A stretch of 16,103 nucleotides of DNA from Candidatus Kerfeldbacteria bacterium (GTDB taxonomy: Bacteria > Patescibacteriota > Patescibacteriia > SBBC01 > CAIJZX01): assembly GCA_016217865.1 (NCBI GenBank), contig JACRFO010000098.1, positions 1 through 16,103 of the forward strand, given 5' to 3'. This document shows, piece by piece, positions 7,523-15,400 of this stretch (position 1 is its first letter; every line of letters starts with the position of its first letter). Below the pieces are notes generated by a model that saw only the letters and a list, made by a program, of their open reading frames with translations, made no database searches and had not been told where the DNA came from. The position numbers and the translations under genes were made by a program.

Positions 7523-8512
7523 ATGAAGGCGATCGGATCAATATGCATTCAGATCTGCGCAGTCGCGCTGAGCGCCGGTGGTGCCATGAGCGGTGAATCG
7601 TATGTTTGGCCCGCTCCGCCGGATGTTGCTCGGTTCGCCTTCGTGAAATCCATAGACTGCAAAGGGTTGTCACCGAAAGCCGGCGCCCTCGGCCGGGCGG
7701 TCAGGTGGCTGGGCGGTGCGACTGAAACCGACCGAATATCACTCCCCTTTGATCTGGTCGTGCGCGGCACCGACCTGTTTCTGGTGTGCCAGAACGTCCC
7801 TGCCCTCGTGCAGGTCGATATGACCAGGGGAACGTTCCGCCGTCTGGTCGATGATCACAAAACCATTCGGTATCCCATCTCCCTGGGTTCGTCCGACGAT
7901 GGCACCATATATTTTACTGACAGCGAATCACGCCGGGTATATCGTTACCGGAAGGGAAAGATTGATCCATTTATTGTAGACGGATTGGGCCGTCCCACCG
8001 GCATTGCCGTTCTATCAGTTCAGCGCCGGCTGTTCGTGGTGGATACGGAAGATCACTGCCTGCGGATGTTTGATTTTGACGGCCGCTTGTTGGGTCGCGT
8101 GCCGCGTGAGGGAGACAGCGTCTCTTTTCACTATCCGACCTTTGCGGCGCCGACACCGTCCGGACAGGTATTGGTGAACGACGCGTTGAACTATCAAATC
8201 AAGCGGTTTGACGCAGATGGTAATTTCCTCGGAGCGTTCGGGAGCGAAGGAGACGGGCCGGGCTCGTTTGCCCGTCCCAAAGGAATAGGCGTCGATGGTG
8301 AAGGACACATCTACGTAGTTGACAATCTTTTCGACAATTTTCAGGTATTCGACGATTCCGGCCGCGTGTTGCTGACCATTGGCTCGGCCGGGCAGGAGCC
8401 AGGTCAATTCTGGTCACCGGCCGGAATCGAAATTACGGGCGATTATATATATATCGCGGACACGTTCAACGATCGCGTACAGGTGTTTCGTTACCTTGGA
8501 GCAGGCAAATGA
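7523..8512 (+). CDS. Secreted NHL beta-propeller protein (second barrel-flanking copy)
   Basis: A 329-residue protein starting three bases after the barrel stop; GAGGTG at 7508-7513 is nine bases upstream. The N-terminus (MKAIGSICIQICAVALSAGGAMS) is a signal peptide with probable cleavage near residue 23. Unlike the propeller at 3647 it has no convincing lipobox cysteine after the hydrophobic core, so it is likely soluble in the periplasm or outside. The start of the mature part (YVWPAPPDVARFAFVKSI) matches the equivalent segment of the lipoprotein copy. Six blades follow, with VLVNDALNYQIKRFDADG and IYVVDNLFDNFQVFDDSG among the clearest. Its ATGA overlap with the next tetraheme gene repeats the order seen at 3647-5354. 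The [propeller - tetraheme] pair is therefore duplicated around the barrel, suggesting that each propeller serves its own tetraheme (inference). Confidence 0.87.
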   Translation: MKAIGSICIQICAVALSAGGAMSGESYVWPAPPDVARFAFVKSIDCKGLSPKAGALGRAVRWLGGATETDRISLPFDLVVRGTDLFLVCQNVPALVQVDMTRGTFRRLVDDHKTIRYPISLGSSDDGTIYFTDSESRRVYRYRKGKIDPFIVDGLGRPTGIAVLSVQRRLFVVDTEDHCLRMFDFDGRLLGRVPREGDSVSFHYPTFAAPTPSGQVLVNDALNYQIKRFDADGNFLGAFGSEGDGPGSFARPKGIGVDGEGHIYVVDNLFDNFQVFDDSGRVLLTIGSAGQEPGQFWSPAGIEITGDYIYIADTFNDRVQVFRYLGAGK

Positions 8513-9168
8513 ACAGAAGTGATCTGGTGGGCACGATTCTTGTTGCGGTGGTATGCGCGTTGTCCGGCGGAGGCGCGTACGGATCGGGTAGTATTCTGAC
8601 CACGAAGCATAACCTGTCCAGCTCGGGACCGGGTGAAATCAAGTCTGCGACGGAAGGCGAGGTTTGTATCTTCTGTCACAGCAGTCATAATACGACCCGC
8701 GAAGGGCCCTTGTGGAATCATGAAACAACCAACCCGGCCAGATTTACCACCTATGACCGGACAACGATGAGTAGTCGTGCGGAACAACCGAATGGCGCCA
8801 CGAAACTGTGTCTGTCGTGTCACGATGGAACGATAGCTGTAGGCGCGATCCGGGGCCTCTCCCGTCCCGTGCCCATGCGCAATGTCGGCGGCGAGGGAGA
8901 GATCCCCGCCTCCCGGCCGAGTCACATTGGCACTGATCTGACCGGCACCCATCCGGTATCAGTCAAGTACCAGGAAGCCAGCGCTCTGGCCGACGATCAT
9001 CTTCGCTGGCCCCCGTTCGATCCTGAAAAGAAGGTGGGAACGGATGCCGCAGGTTATGTCCAGTGTACCTCGTGTCACGATCCGCATGATGATTCAAGGT
9101 CGGCGAAATATCCGTTTTGGAAGAAAGCCACGTTCGATGAAGTGTGCGCCGTTTGTCACACCTACTAA
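8509..9168 (+). CDS. OmcE-like secreted tetraheme c-type cytochrome (second copy)
   Basis: A 219-residue protein; the ATG at 8509 overlaps the propeller stop and GGAG lies seven bases upstream (8498-8501). The signal peptide ends near GAYG|SGS. Four CxxCH motifs start at C53 (CIFCHSSHN), C101 (CLSCHDGTIA), C186 (CTSCHDPHD) and C213 (CAVCHT). Other candidate ligands are H34, H60, H71, H139, H148, H164 and H193. It aligns collinearly with the tetraheme at 4683: TTKHNLS near the N-terminus, PLWNHETTN after heme 1, GTDLTGTHPVSVKY between hemes 2 and 3, and the same terminal CHT. The proline of the usual CHTPH is replaced (CHSSH). It is a diverged paralogue, so the two may form different filaments, co-assemble, or serve different redox ranges. 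The OmcE-type assignment is pattern-based. Confidence 0.9.
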   Translation: MNRSDLVGTILVAVVCALSGGGAYGSGSILTTKHNLSSSGPGEIKSATEGEVCIFCHSSHNTTREGPLWNHETTNPARFTTYDRTTMSSRAEQPNGATKLCLSCHDGTIAVGAIRGLSRPVPMRNVGGEGEIPASRPSHIGTDLTGTHPVSVKYQEASALADDHLRWPPFDPEKKVGTDAAGYVQCTSCHDPHDDSRSAKYPFWKKATFDEVCAVCHTY

Positions 9169-9180
9169 GGATATAGTATC

Positions 9181-10242
9181 ATGAGATCACGAAAATACCT
9201 TTTGATCGCCGTGACCGTGCTTATCCTTTTGTGCGCGGGTCTTGTGTTTGCACACGTGGGAAATATCAAGCTACCTGAAGGGTGCGGATCGTGTCATGTC
9301 GGTCACGGGATGGCAAACCAGCCAATGCTGGCTCAGGCCGAGGAAACATTCTGTTATCAGTGTCATGGTAGCGAGGCCGAACGTGCCGCTATGAGATCGG
9401 CGGGCAAGTTATCGGAATTGGCTCAGGCGTCGGATATGCGGCGGGAGTTTGCCAAGCCCTATCGACATCCGGTTCAGGAATATTCCGGGCCGCCACAGGG
9501 GAAGCCGACTTTCGGTGTCTCCACTGCCACCGCACGGCGGGCGGAATGCGCCGACTGCCACAATCCGCACGAGCGAATCCAACCCGGACCGAAGACCGTC
9601 TATCAGGTCAGCGGATTCACGCTAGCCGGGCAGTACGTGGAGAAGTCGCTGGCCGAATATCAGGTCTGCCTCAAGTGTCACGCTGAAATGGCAGGTCTTG
9701 ACGGCTCCGATCGTAGCTTGGGCCGCTCATTCTCCGTGAGCGCCGTTTCGCAACATCCGGTGACCAGGGCGGCCAGCGGTAAGCGGTCGCCCAGTCTCGC
9801 GAGTTCCGCTTCGACGATCCTGATGAAATGTTCTGACTGCCATACCAACGACGATCTGTCGGGGCCACGCGGTCCCCATGGATCAAATTACAGATTCATG
9901 CTTTCAGGAAATTATGACATTGACCAGTATGCTCAAGAGAGTCCCTTTGCCTTTCAATTTTGCTACTCGTGTCACGATCGCATGAGTTTGCTGAGCAACC
10001 AGAGCTTCCCTCTTCATCGCGAGCATATCCTGGGCGACCCGGCGAGAAACGTTCGGGGAACTTCGTGCTACAGTTGCCATTCTTCGCACAGTTCCGCCGA
10101 CAATCAGAATCTCATCAGATTTAATCCGGAAGCAGTCAGCCGCGATCATTCGGGACGATTGATGTATATACAGACTGGACAGGGTAGCGGAGAATGCTAC
10201 TTGACCTGCCATGGCCACGAACATGCCCCCGCGAGGTACTGA
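9181..10242 (+). CDS. Secreted octaheme c-type cytochrome with a terminal CX3CH site
   Basis: A 353-residue protein with a clear signal peptide (MRSRKYLLIAVTVLILLCAGLVFA, cleavage after residue 24) and a moderate AAGGAT site at 9167-9172. Seven CxxCH motifs start at C35, C58, C123, C163, C217, C261 and C296. The eighth is expanded: C339-YLT-C343-H344, followed by the His-rich tail GHEH. CHVGH, CHNPH and CHSSH mark two-heme units of the doubled-CXXCH type. Long linkers between hemes 2-3 and 4-5 are rich in Ser and Arg and contain further His (PYRHPV, SQHPV). It probably acts in the periplasm or outside the cell as a linker between other cytochromes; the sequence shows no catalytic signature (no Lys-ligated CXXCK site is present), so electron transfer rather than nitrite or hydroxylamine chemistry is the safer reading. 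It follows the second tetraheme by 12 bases. Confidence 0.92.
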   Translation: MRSRKYLLIAVTVLILLCAGLVFAHVGNIKLPEGCGSCHVGHGMANQPMLAQAEETFCYQCHGSEAERAAMRSAGKLSELAQASDMRREFAKPYRHPVQEYSGPPQGKPTFGVSTATARRAECADCHNPHERIQPGPKTVYQVSGFTLAGQYVEKSLAEYQVCLKCHAEMAGLDGSDRSLGRSFSVSAVSQHPVTRAASGKRSPSLASSASTILMKCSDCHTNDDLSGPRGPHGSNYRFMLSGNYDIDQYAQESPFAFQFCYSCHDRMSLLSNQSFPLHREHILGDPARNVRGTSCYSCHSSHSSADNQNLIRFNPEAVSRDHSGRLMYIQTGQGSGECYLTCHGHEHAPARY

Positions 10243-10258
10243 GTCAGTGAGACGGACG

Positions 10259-11776
10259 ATGATAGCCCGACAATTCTTCAAGCTGGCATTAATCATGCCG
10301 GCATTAACAGGTGTCGCAACTCCGGCCTATGGGATCGAAGTCACGCACCTGAGCACGATCCGGGATGGACTGACTGCGCCCACGTCAATTTGTATCTCGG
10401 CAGACAAACTGGCGGTTTTGGAGCCATTTACAAAACAGCTGACCGTGTACACGGCTGACGGGATCCTGCGCCAGAGAGTGGATATTGACGGCAACGCGGT
10501 CGGCCTGAGCCTGTTGTCCACGCAACAGTATATATACATCGATCATTCCCGTCGGTGCGTGTCGGCCGTTGATATACTCACGGGCGATAAGTTTGACTTC
10601 TTCACCCGTTCGGATGTGACAGCGGAGCCCACGGACCTGTTGGTAGCGGACAGCTCGGTATTTGTGCTGGACGCCGGGCTGAAATCAATTGTCGTTCTGT
10701 CCACAAACGGCGTGTTCCACCGAAAGCTTCTGTTACAGGATTCGGCAGGAACATTCATGGGATTCCCTTCGAGCTTTGCGTATAACCAGTCGGGCGGGCA
10801 GTTCCTGGTGCTGGACCAGTTGTCATCCAAAGTCTGGGCATTTTCCGCTGTCGGCACATACCTGTACTCGTTCGGGACTTTTGGCGGTTCCGCGTCCGAT
10901 CTCACTCGCGGCGGCGACATTGCCTGCGACAGTCGCGAACGGGTGTTTCTGGCTGATCGATATCAGGGGAAAGTACTCATATTCCGAAGCGACGGCCAAT
11001 ACCTCGATCAGTTTAGTCTGTTCACCGTCGGAGGCCCGGGAGTGCTGATTCCGATCGGGATGGCGATCGATGAACAGGGGCTTGCCTATGTTGCGTCACT
11101 CGAGGCGGCCAGAATCGATATCTTTCGGATCGGCGCATCAGGCACGACGATCGAGGAACTGCTTGTCGCCCTGCCGGTGACGCCGCTGTCCGCCGACACG
11201 GTCGATTATCGCTCGGTGTCTTTGGTTGCGCATATCGATCTGCCATCCGGCGTGGTTCTGCCCTGCCGGTTTGATTTCCAGCTCTTTCTTGGCGCGGATA
11301 CTTCGAACAAGGTGGCGGAAGGACTTGAGATCGTGCCCGTCGCCGAGCCGGGTGACTCGCAGAATCTGGTGGCTACCTGGCGGCCTCTGGAACAATTTCG
11401 GCCGGACACACAATATCAGTGGCGGGTACGGGTAAGATCTGAGGAACATCTCGGCGCCTGGAGTCAGCTGGCATCCTTCACGACTACAGGACTTCCTCTG
11501 TCATACCATCTGTACCAAAACTATCCAAATCCGTTTAATCCGTCGACGCGCATCCTCTTTGCGACCCCGCGCCATGGACAGGTCAGTTTGACGGTTTATA
11601 ATCTCCTGGGGCAGAGTGTGATAACGCTTATTAATGAAGAAGTCCCCGCAGGCGAGCATCAGGTCACCTGGACCGGAGTTGACCGTCGCGGTGTATCCGT
11701 GGCCTCAGGCATGTATTTTTATCGCCTGGTGGCCGATTCGTACGTGAGCACAAAGAAAATGGTGTTGGTGAAATGA
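10259..11776 (+). CDS. NHL-like propeller + FN3-like domain + FlgD-Ig/T9SS-type C-terminal tail
   Basis: A 505-residue protein. The ATG at 10259 is preferred because a signal peptide begins there (MIARQFFKLALIMPALTGVATPAYG); an in-frame ATG at 10211 would add 16 polar residues and overlap the octaheme gene. The ribosome binding site is weak. Residues ~30-300 form a diverged six-bladed NHL-like propeller, with poorer consensus than the other three. Residues ~310-410 look FN3-like (QYQWRVRVRSEEHLGAWSQL). Residues 416-505 are a tail with YQNYPNPFNPST, VSLTVYNLLGQ and SGMYFYRL, ending KKMVLVK. This tail type is common in FCB-group bacteria and related phyla, where such domains mark secreted or surface-attached proteins, often cargo of type IX secretion. 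It is the only such tail visible in the window. The protein is probably exposed on the surface next to the cytochromes. Its stop overlaps the pentaheme start (ATGA). Confidence 0.87.
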   Translation: MIARQFFKLALIMPALTGVATPAYGIEVTHLSTIRDGLTAPTSICISADKLAVLEPFTKQLTVYTADGILRQRVDIDGNAVGLSLLSTQQYIYIDHSRRCVSAVDILTGDKFDFFTRSDVTAEPTDLLVADSSVFVLDAGLKSIVVLSTNGVFHRKLLLQDSAGTFMGFPSSFAYNQSGGQFLVLDQLSSKVWAFSAVGTYLYSFGTFGGSASDLTRGGDIACDSRERVFLADRYQGKVLIFRSDGQYLDQFSLFTVGGPGVLIPIGMAIDEQGLAYVASLEAARIDIFRIGASGTTIEELLVALPVTPLSADTVDYRSVSLVAHIDLPSGVVLPCRFDFQLFLGADTSNKVAEGLEIVPVAEPGDSQNLVATWRPLEQFRPDTQYQWRVRVRSEEHLGAWSQLASFTTTGLPLSYHLYQNYPNPFNPSTRILFATPRHGQVSLTVYNLLGQSVITLINEEVPAGEHQVTWTGVDRRGVSVASGMYFYRLVADSYVSTKKMVLVK

Positions 11777-12486
11777 AGCGCACACTGGTTCGTGTACTGT
11801 TGGTAACGATGCTACCGTTACTGCTGTCGAGTCCGGCCGTTGCCACCGATGACCCGCATGGCACGCTCAATAGTATCGATTGCGGGAAATGTCACATCGC
11901 CCACAGCACGTTGGGCGACATTCTGATTAATGCCACCGACTCGCTGGTATCGACGCTCTGCCTGTCCTGCCACACGCCGGGCGGGTGGGTGAATATGACG
12001 AAGATCATGTCGTCATCGCAGAAAGCCAGTCCCGGCGTCTCCGGATCATCACATGCCTGGGACGTGTCTGCGACGAACGCGTCGCGCGGCGCCCAGACAC
12101 CTCAATCGGCGGCGCTCCTGGATCATCTGACGGCCAGTGGACGGGTCACCTGCGCCACCTGTCATGATCCGCATAAGAACACGACCCCTCCGTTTCTCCG
12201 GCTGGACAATTCAGCTGACGCCCTCTGTCTGGATTGCCATCGCGCGCGCAACATGAATTCGGTGCGGACCTACACGGGATCGACTTTATCCCATCCGGTA
12301 GGTGCGGCCCTTCCGTCCACCGCTACATATCACAATCCGCCCCGTGACGTGAACGGAAGCCCGCAACCTTCGGACGGCAACACTACGAACGACCTGAAGT
12401 TATTGACCGGTGGGATCGTCAGTTGCACCTCTTGCCATGGCGTTCACTATAAAGATTCCAATTCGGGAACCGTCGATAGGCCATAA
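11773..12486 (+). CDS. Secreted pentaheme c-type cytochrome
   Basis: A 237-residue protein starting at the ATG that overlaps the preceding stop. The signal peptide is MKRTLVRVLLVTMLPLLLSSPAVA, cleaved near residue 24. Five CxxCH motifs start at C37 (CGKCHIAH), C63 (CLSCHTPG), C127 (CATCHDPH), C152 (CLDCHRAR) and C218 (CTSCHGVH). The first four form two doubled-CXXCH units. The fifth has the CHxxH form of the first half of a unit, yet the protein ends 15 residues later (SGTVDRP) without a partner heme. Other His available as ligands include H94, H118, H174 and H187. Either a five-heme protein is normal here, or a sixth heme was lost; no CxxCH appears in the other forward frames just downstream. 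It is probably periplasmic or extracellular and in the same transcript as its neighbours. Confidence 0.9.
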   Translation: MKRTLVRVLLVTMLPLLLSSPAVATDDPHGTLNSIDCGKCHIAHSTLGDILINATDSLVSTLCLSCHTPGGWVNMTKIMSSSQKASPGVSGSSHAWDVSATNASRGAQTPQSAALLDHLTASGRVTCATCHDPHKNTTPPFLRLDNSADALCLDCHRARNMNSVRTYTGSTLSHPVGAALPSTATYHNPPRDVNGSPQPSDGNTTNDLKLLTGGIVSCTSCHGVHYKDSNSGTVDRP

Positions 12487-12495
12487 GAGAAGCTT

Positions 12496-15400
12496 ATGAG
12501 GCAGACAAATATACATTCTGGCAGACATTCGAAAGTTTACTGGTTTTCGGTTGTGCTTGCTGTTTGTTTCGCCGCCACGATTACGCATGCGGCGAACGTA
12601 GTAACCAATGGCACGTTCACGACTGATCTTTCCGGTTGGTCAACGAACACAATAGTGAGTAGTGGTACGCGGGCCTGGGACAATACTGTGTTCGGTGCGG
12701 CGTCGGGATCCATACGTTACCGCAGTAATAATCTGGCCAACGCCGATTATCACGTTGCCGACTCGCAGTACATTTCTACGGCGATCAACCCGGCCACCGA
12801 CACTGTCTTTCTCAGCTTGTATTGGTACAAGACGGCCGTCACTAAGAACGCGAGCTACGACAGTATTTTCGTTTCGGTCCGCCCCGTTGGCGGATCGGAA
12901 ACGGTGATTTGGAGTGAAGTTCAGAAACCGAACTCTGGCCAGGTGTTGAGTGGCAACGTCACCCCGCTGAATGTCACGGCCAGTTTCTCGCAGTCGGGCA
13001 ACTATTATTTGAAGGTGCGTGTTCACGTCAAGTCTGGAACTCAGACAAGTTATGCCCAGGCCAACCTTGATGATATGGTGCTCGATGTGCGAAAACCACC
13101 GCCGAACTCTGCACCGACTGTCACGGCGGGTTCCACGACAGCTTCTCCGGTGTCGGTCAACCGAATCGGTACTGGAACTACAACTCTGACGGGGAATTTC
13201 ACCGATACCGACAATCCAGCGGTGGGTTCGTTCACGGTTTCCTTCCGCGTTCGGGAGCCGAATAATTCCACGATCACAAACGTGGTGGTGAACAGTGCCA
13301 ATGGTCAGAACGGTGTGACGATTGCCAGTCTCGGCGGGAGCAACTATAGGGCGACGGTCAACTGGGACCCCGCCTCTACGGCTACGCGCGGTGCTTATGA
13401 CTTTAGGTTCGAAGTATCCGATGGACAGGCATCGGCGGCCGACGACTACGCCAGTAATTTGGATGAACTGATGGTCTATTCGCTGTCCGCCCCCACAATC
13501 ACGTCCGGTAACACGTCGGCGTCGCCTGTTTCTGTGAATCGGATCGGCGCCAATACGACTCGACTGAGCGCAACCTGGTCGGACGCGGACAATCAGCCGG
13601 TCGATTCATTCTGGGTGACATTCTCGGTTCGCAAGCCGGACAACACATCGCAGATTCTGGTGGTAGACTCTCTCAAGAACGGAAGCGGCGGGCTGGTGGT
13701 GGTTGACAATGGCAACGGCACCTATACCGGTTATGTTGACTGGAATCCGGCCGATAACGAGACTCTGGGTCTGTACGATCTGCGGTGCCGGGTATTTGAC
13801 GGCACCAGTGCGACTGAAGACGGGTATATCAATAACTTGGATGAGTTGACGATTGTATCGCAGGCGGCGCCCACGCTCACCGCGAGTGTGACTACTGCAT
13901 CTCCAACTTCCGTAAATCGGATAGGAACCTATACCACCCGGCTCAGTTCCACCTGGTCGGATCCGGATGGCCAGGCGATCTCATCATTTCGGGTGACCTT
14001 TTCCGTGCGCGAGCCGGACAACATCACGCAGTTTATCGTCGTTGATTCCTCGGTGAGCGGAACCAATGGTCTGACGGTCGTTGACAACGGCAACGGCACG
14101 TACACGGCGACTGTTGACTGGAATCCGGCTGATGTGCAGACAACCGGCCTTTATGACCTGCGCTGTCGTGTGATTGATGGCGCCTTTGCGGTGGAGGACG
14201 GATACGCCTCCAACCTTGATGAACTGACAGTAACCTCAGTATCCAATAATGTACCAACGGTGGTTGCAGGGATGACATCGGCCTCGCCTACTTCGATCAA
14301 TCGCATTGGGATAGGCACGACGACGCTTTCGGTGGATTTCTCGGATGCCGATCAGTCTGCGGTGGGCACGTTTTTGGTGTCATTCCGCGTGCGAGAACCT
14401 GATAACTCTACCATCGTCAATATTGTAGTCAACAGTGCTGACGGCCAGAATGGTGTCGCTATCCTGAGTCTCGGCGGCGGCAATTACCGGGCGACAGTCA
14501 ACTGGGACCCGCCTAGTACAACAACGCGTGGCGCATACGATTTGCGATTTGAGGTGTCCGACGGTCTGGCATCGGCGGCCGACGACTATGCCAACAATCT
14601 GGATGAACTGACGATCTCTTCGCTGTCCGCCCCCACAATCACGTCCGGTAACACGTCGGCGTCGCCTGTTTCTGTGAATCGGATCGGCGCCAATACGACT
14701 CGACTGAGCGCAACCTGGTCGGACGCCGACAGCCAGCCGGTTGATTCATTCTGGGTGACATTCTCGGTGCGCAAGCCGGACAACACGACGCAGATTCTGG
14801 TGGTAGACTCCCTCAAGAACGGAAGCGGCGGGCTGGTGGTGGTTGACAATGGCAACGGCACCTATACCGGATATGTCGATTGGAATCCGGCCGATGGGGA
14901 GACCGTAGGACTTTATGATTTGAGATGCCGCGTGTTTGACGGTTCGACCGCTATTGAGGATGGTTTCGCCAATAATCTCGACGAATTGACCGTGGAGTCA
15001 CAAGCGCCTCCTGCGTTCACAGCCGGGGTTACATCGGCCTCGCCGCTTACGGTGAATCGAATAGGCACTGATTCGGCCCGTCTGAGTGCGACCTGGTCTG
15101 ATCCCGATGGTCAGGCGATCTCATCTTTTCGGGTCACATTCTCGGTGCGTGAGCCAAGCAACATTTCTCAGGTCATCGTGGTTGACTCTTCGGTCACCGG
15201 GACCAACGGACTGACGGTGGTTGACAACGGCAATGGAACATACACAGCGTATGTTGACTGGAATCCCGCCGATGGTCAGACGACCGGCCTGTACGACCTC
15301 CGTTGCCGGGTTTTCGACGGCCTATTTGGGGCCGAGGATGGATATGCGGCGAACCTGGATGAACTGACGGTTGCATCAATTGCCGCGAATTTTCCGCCAT

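Noticed and set aside
8444..8454. TATATATATAT run
   Set aside because: It encodes part of a propeller strand (DYIYIAD) and is too short and context-free to call a regulatory element.
9181..10242. Octaheme nitrite reductase or hydroxylamine oxidoreductase
   Set aside because: There is no CXXCK site, no Tyr-crosslink signature and heme spacing does not resemble those enzymes; doubled-CXXCH electron carrier fits better.
10211..10258. Upstream ATG for the propeller-FN3 gene, overlapping the octaheme gene
   Set aside because: It would put 16 polar residues before the signal peptide; the ATG at 10259 places the signal at the N-terminus.
12418..12540. Frameshift hiding a sixth heme in the pentaheme gene
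   Set aside because: No CxxCH is encoded in the other forward frames before or after the stop, and the next gene starts nine bases later, so no frameshift can be supported.
12662..12907. Short + strand frame within the start of the Ig-repeat gene
   Set aside because: It is out of frame with the long open frame from 12496, which has a signal peptide and repeat domains throughout.
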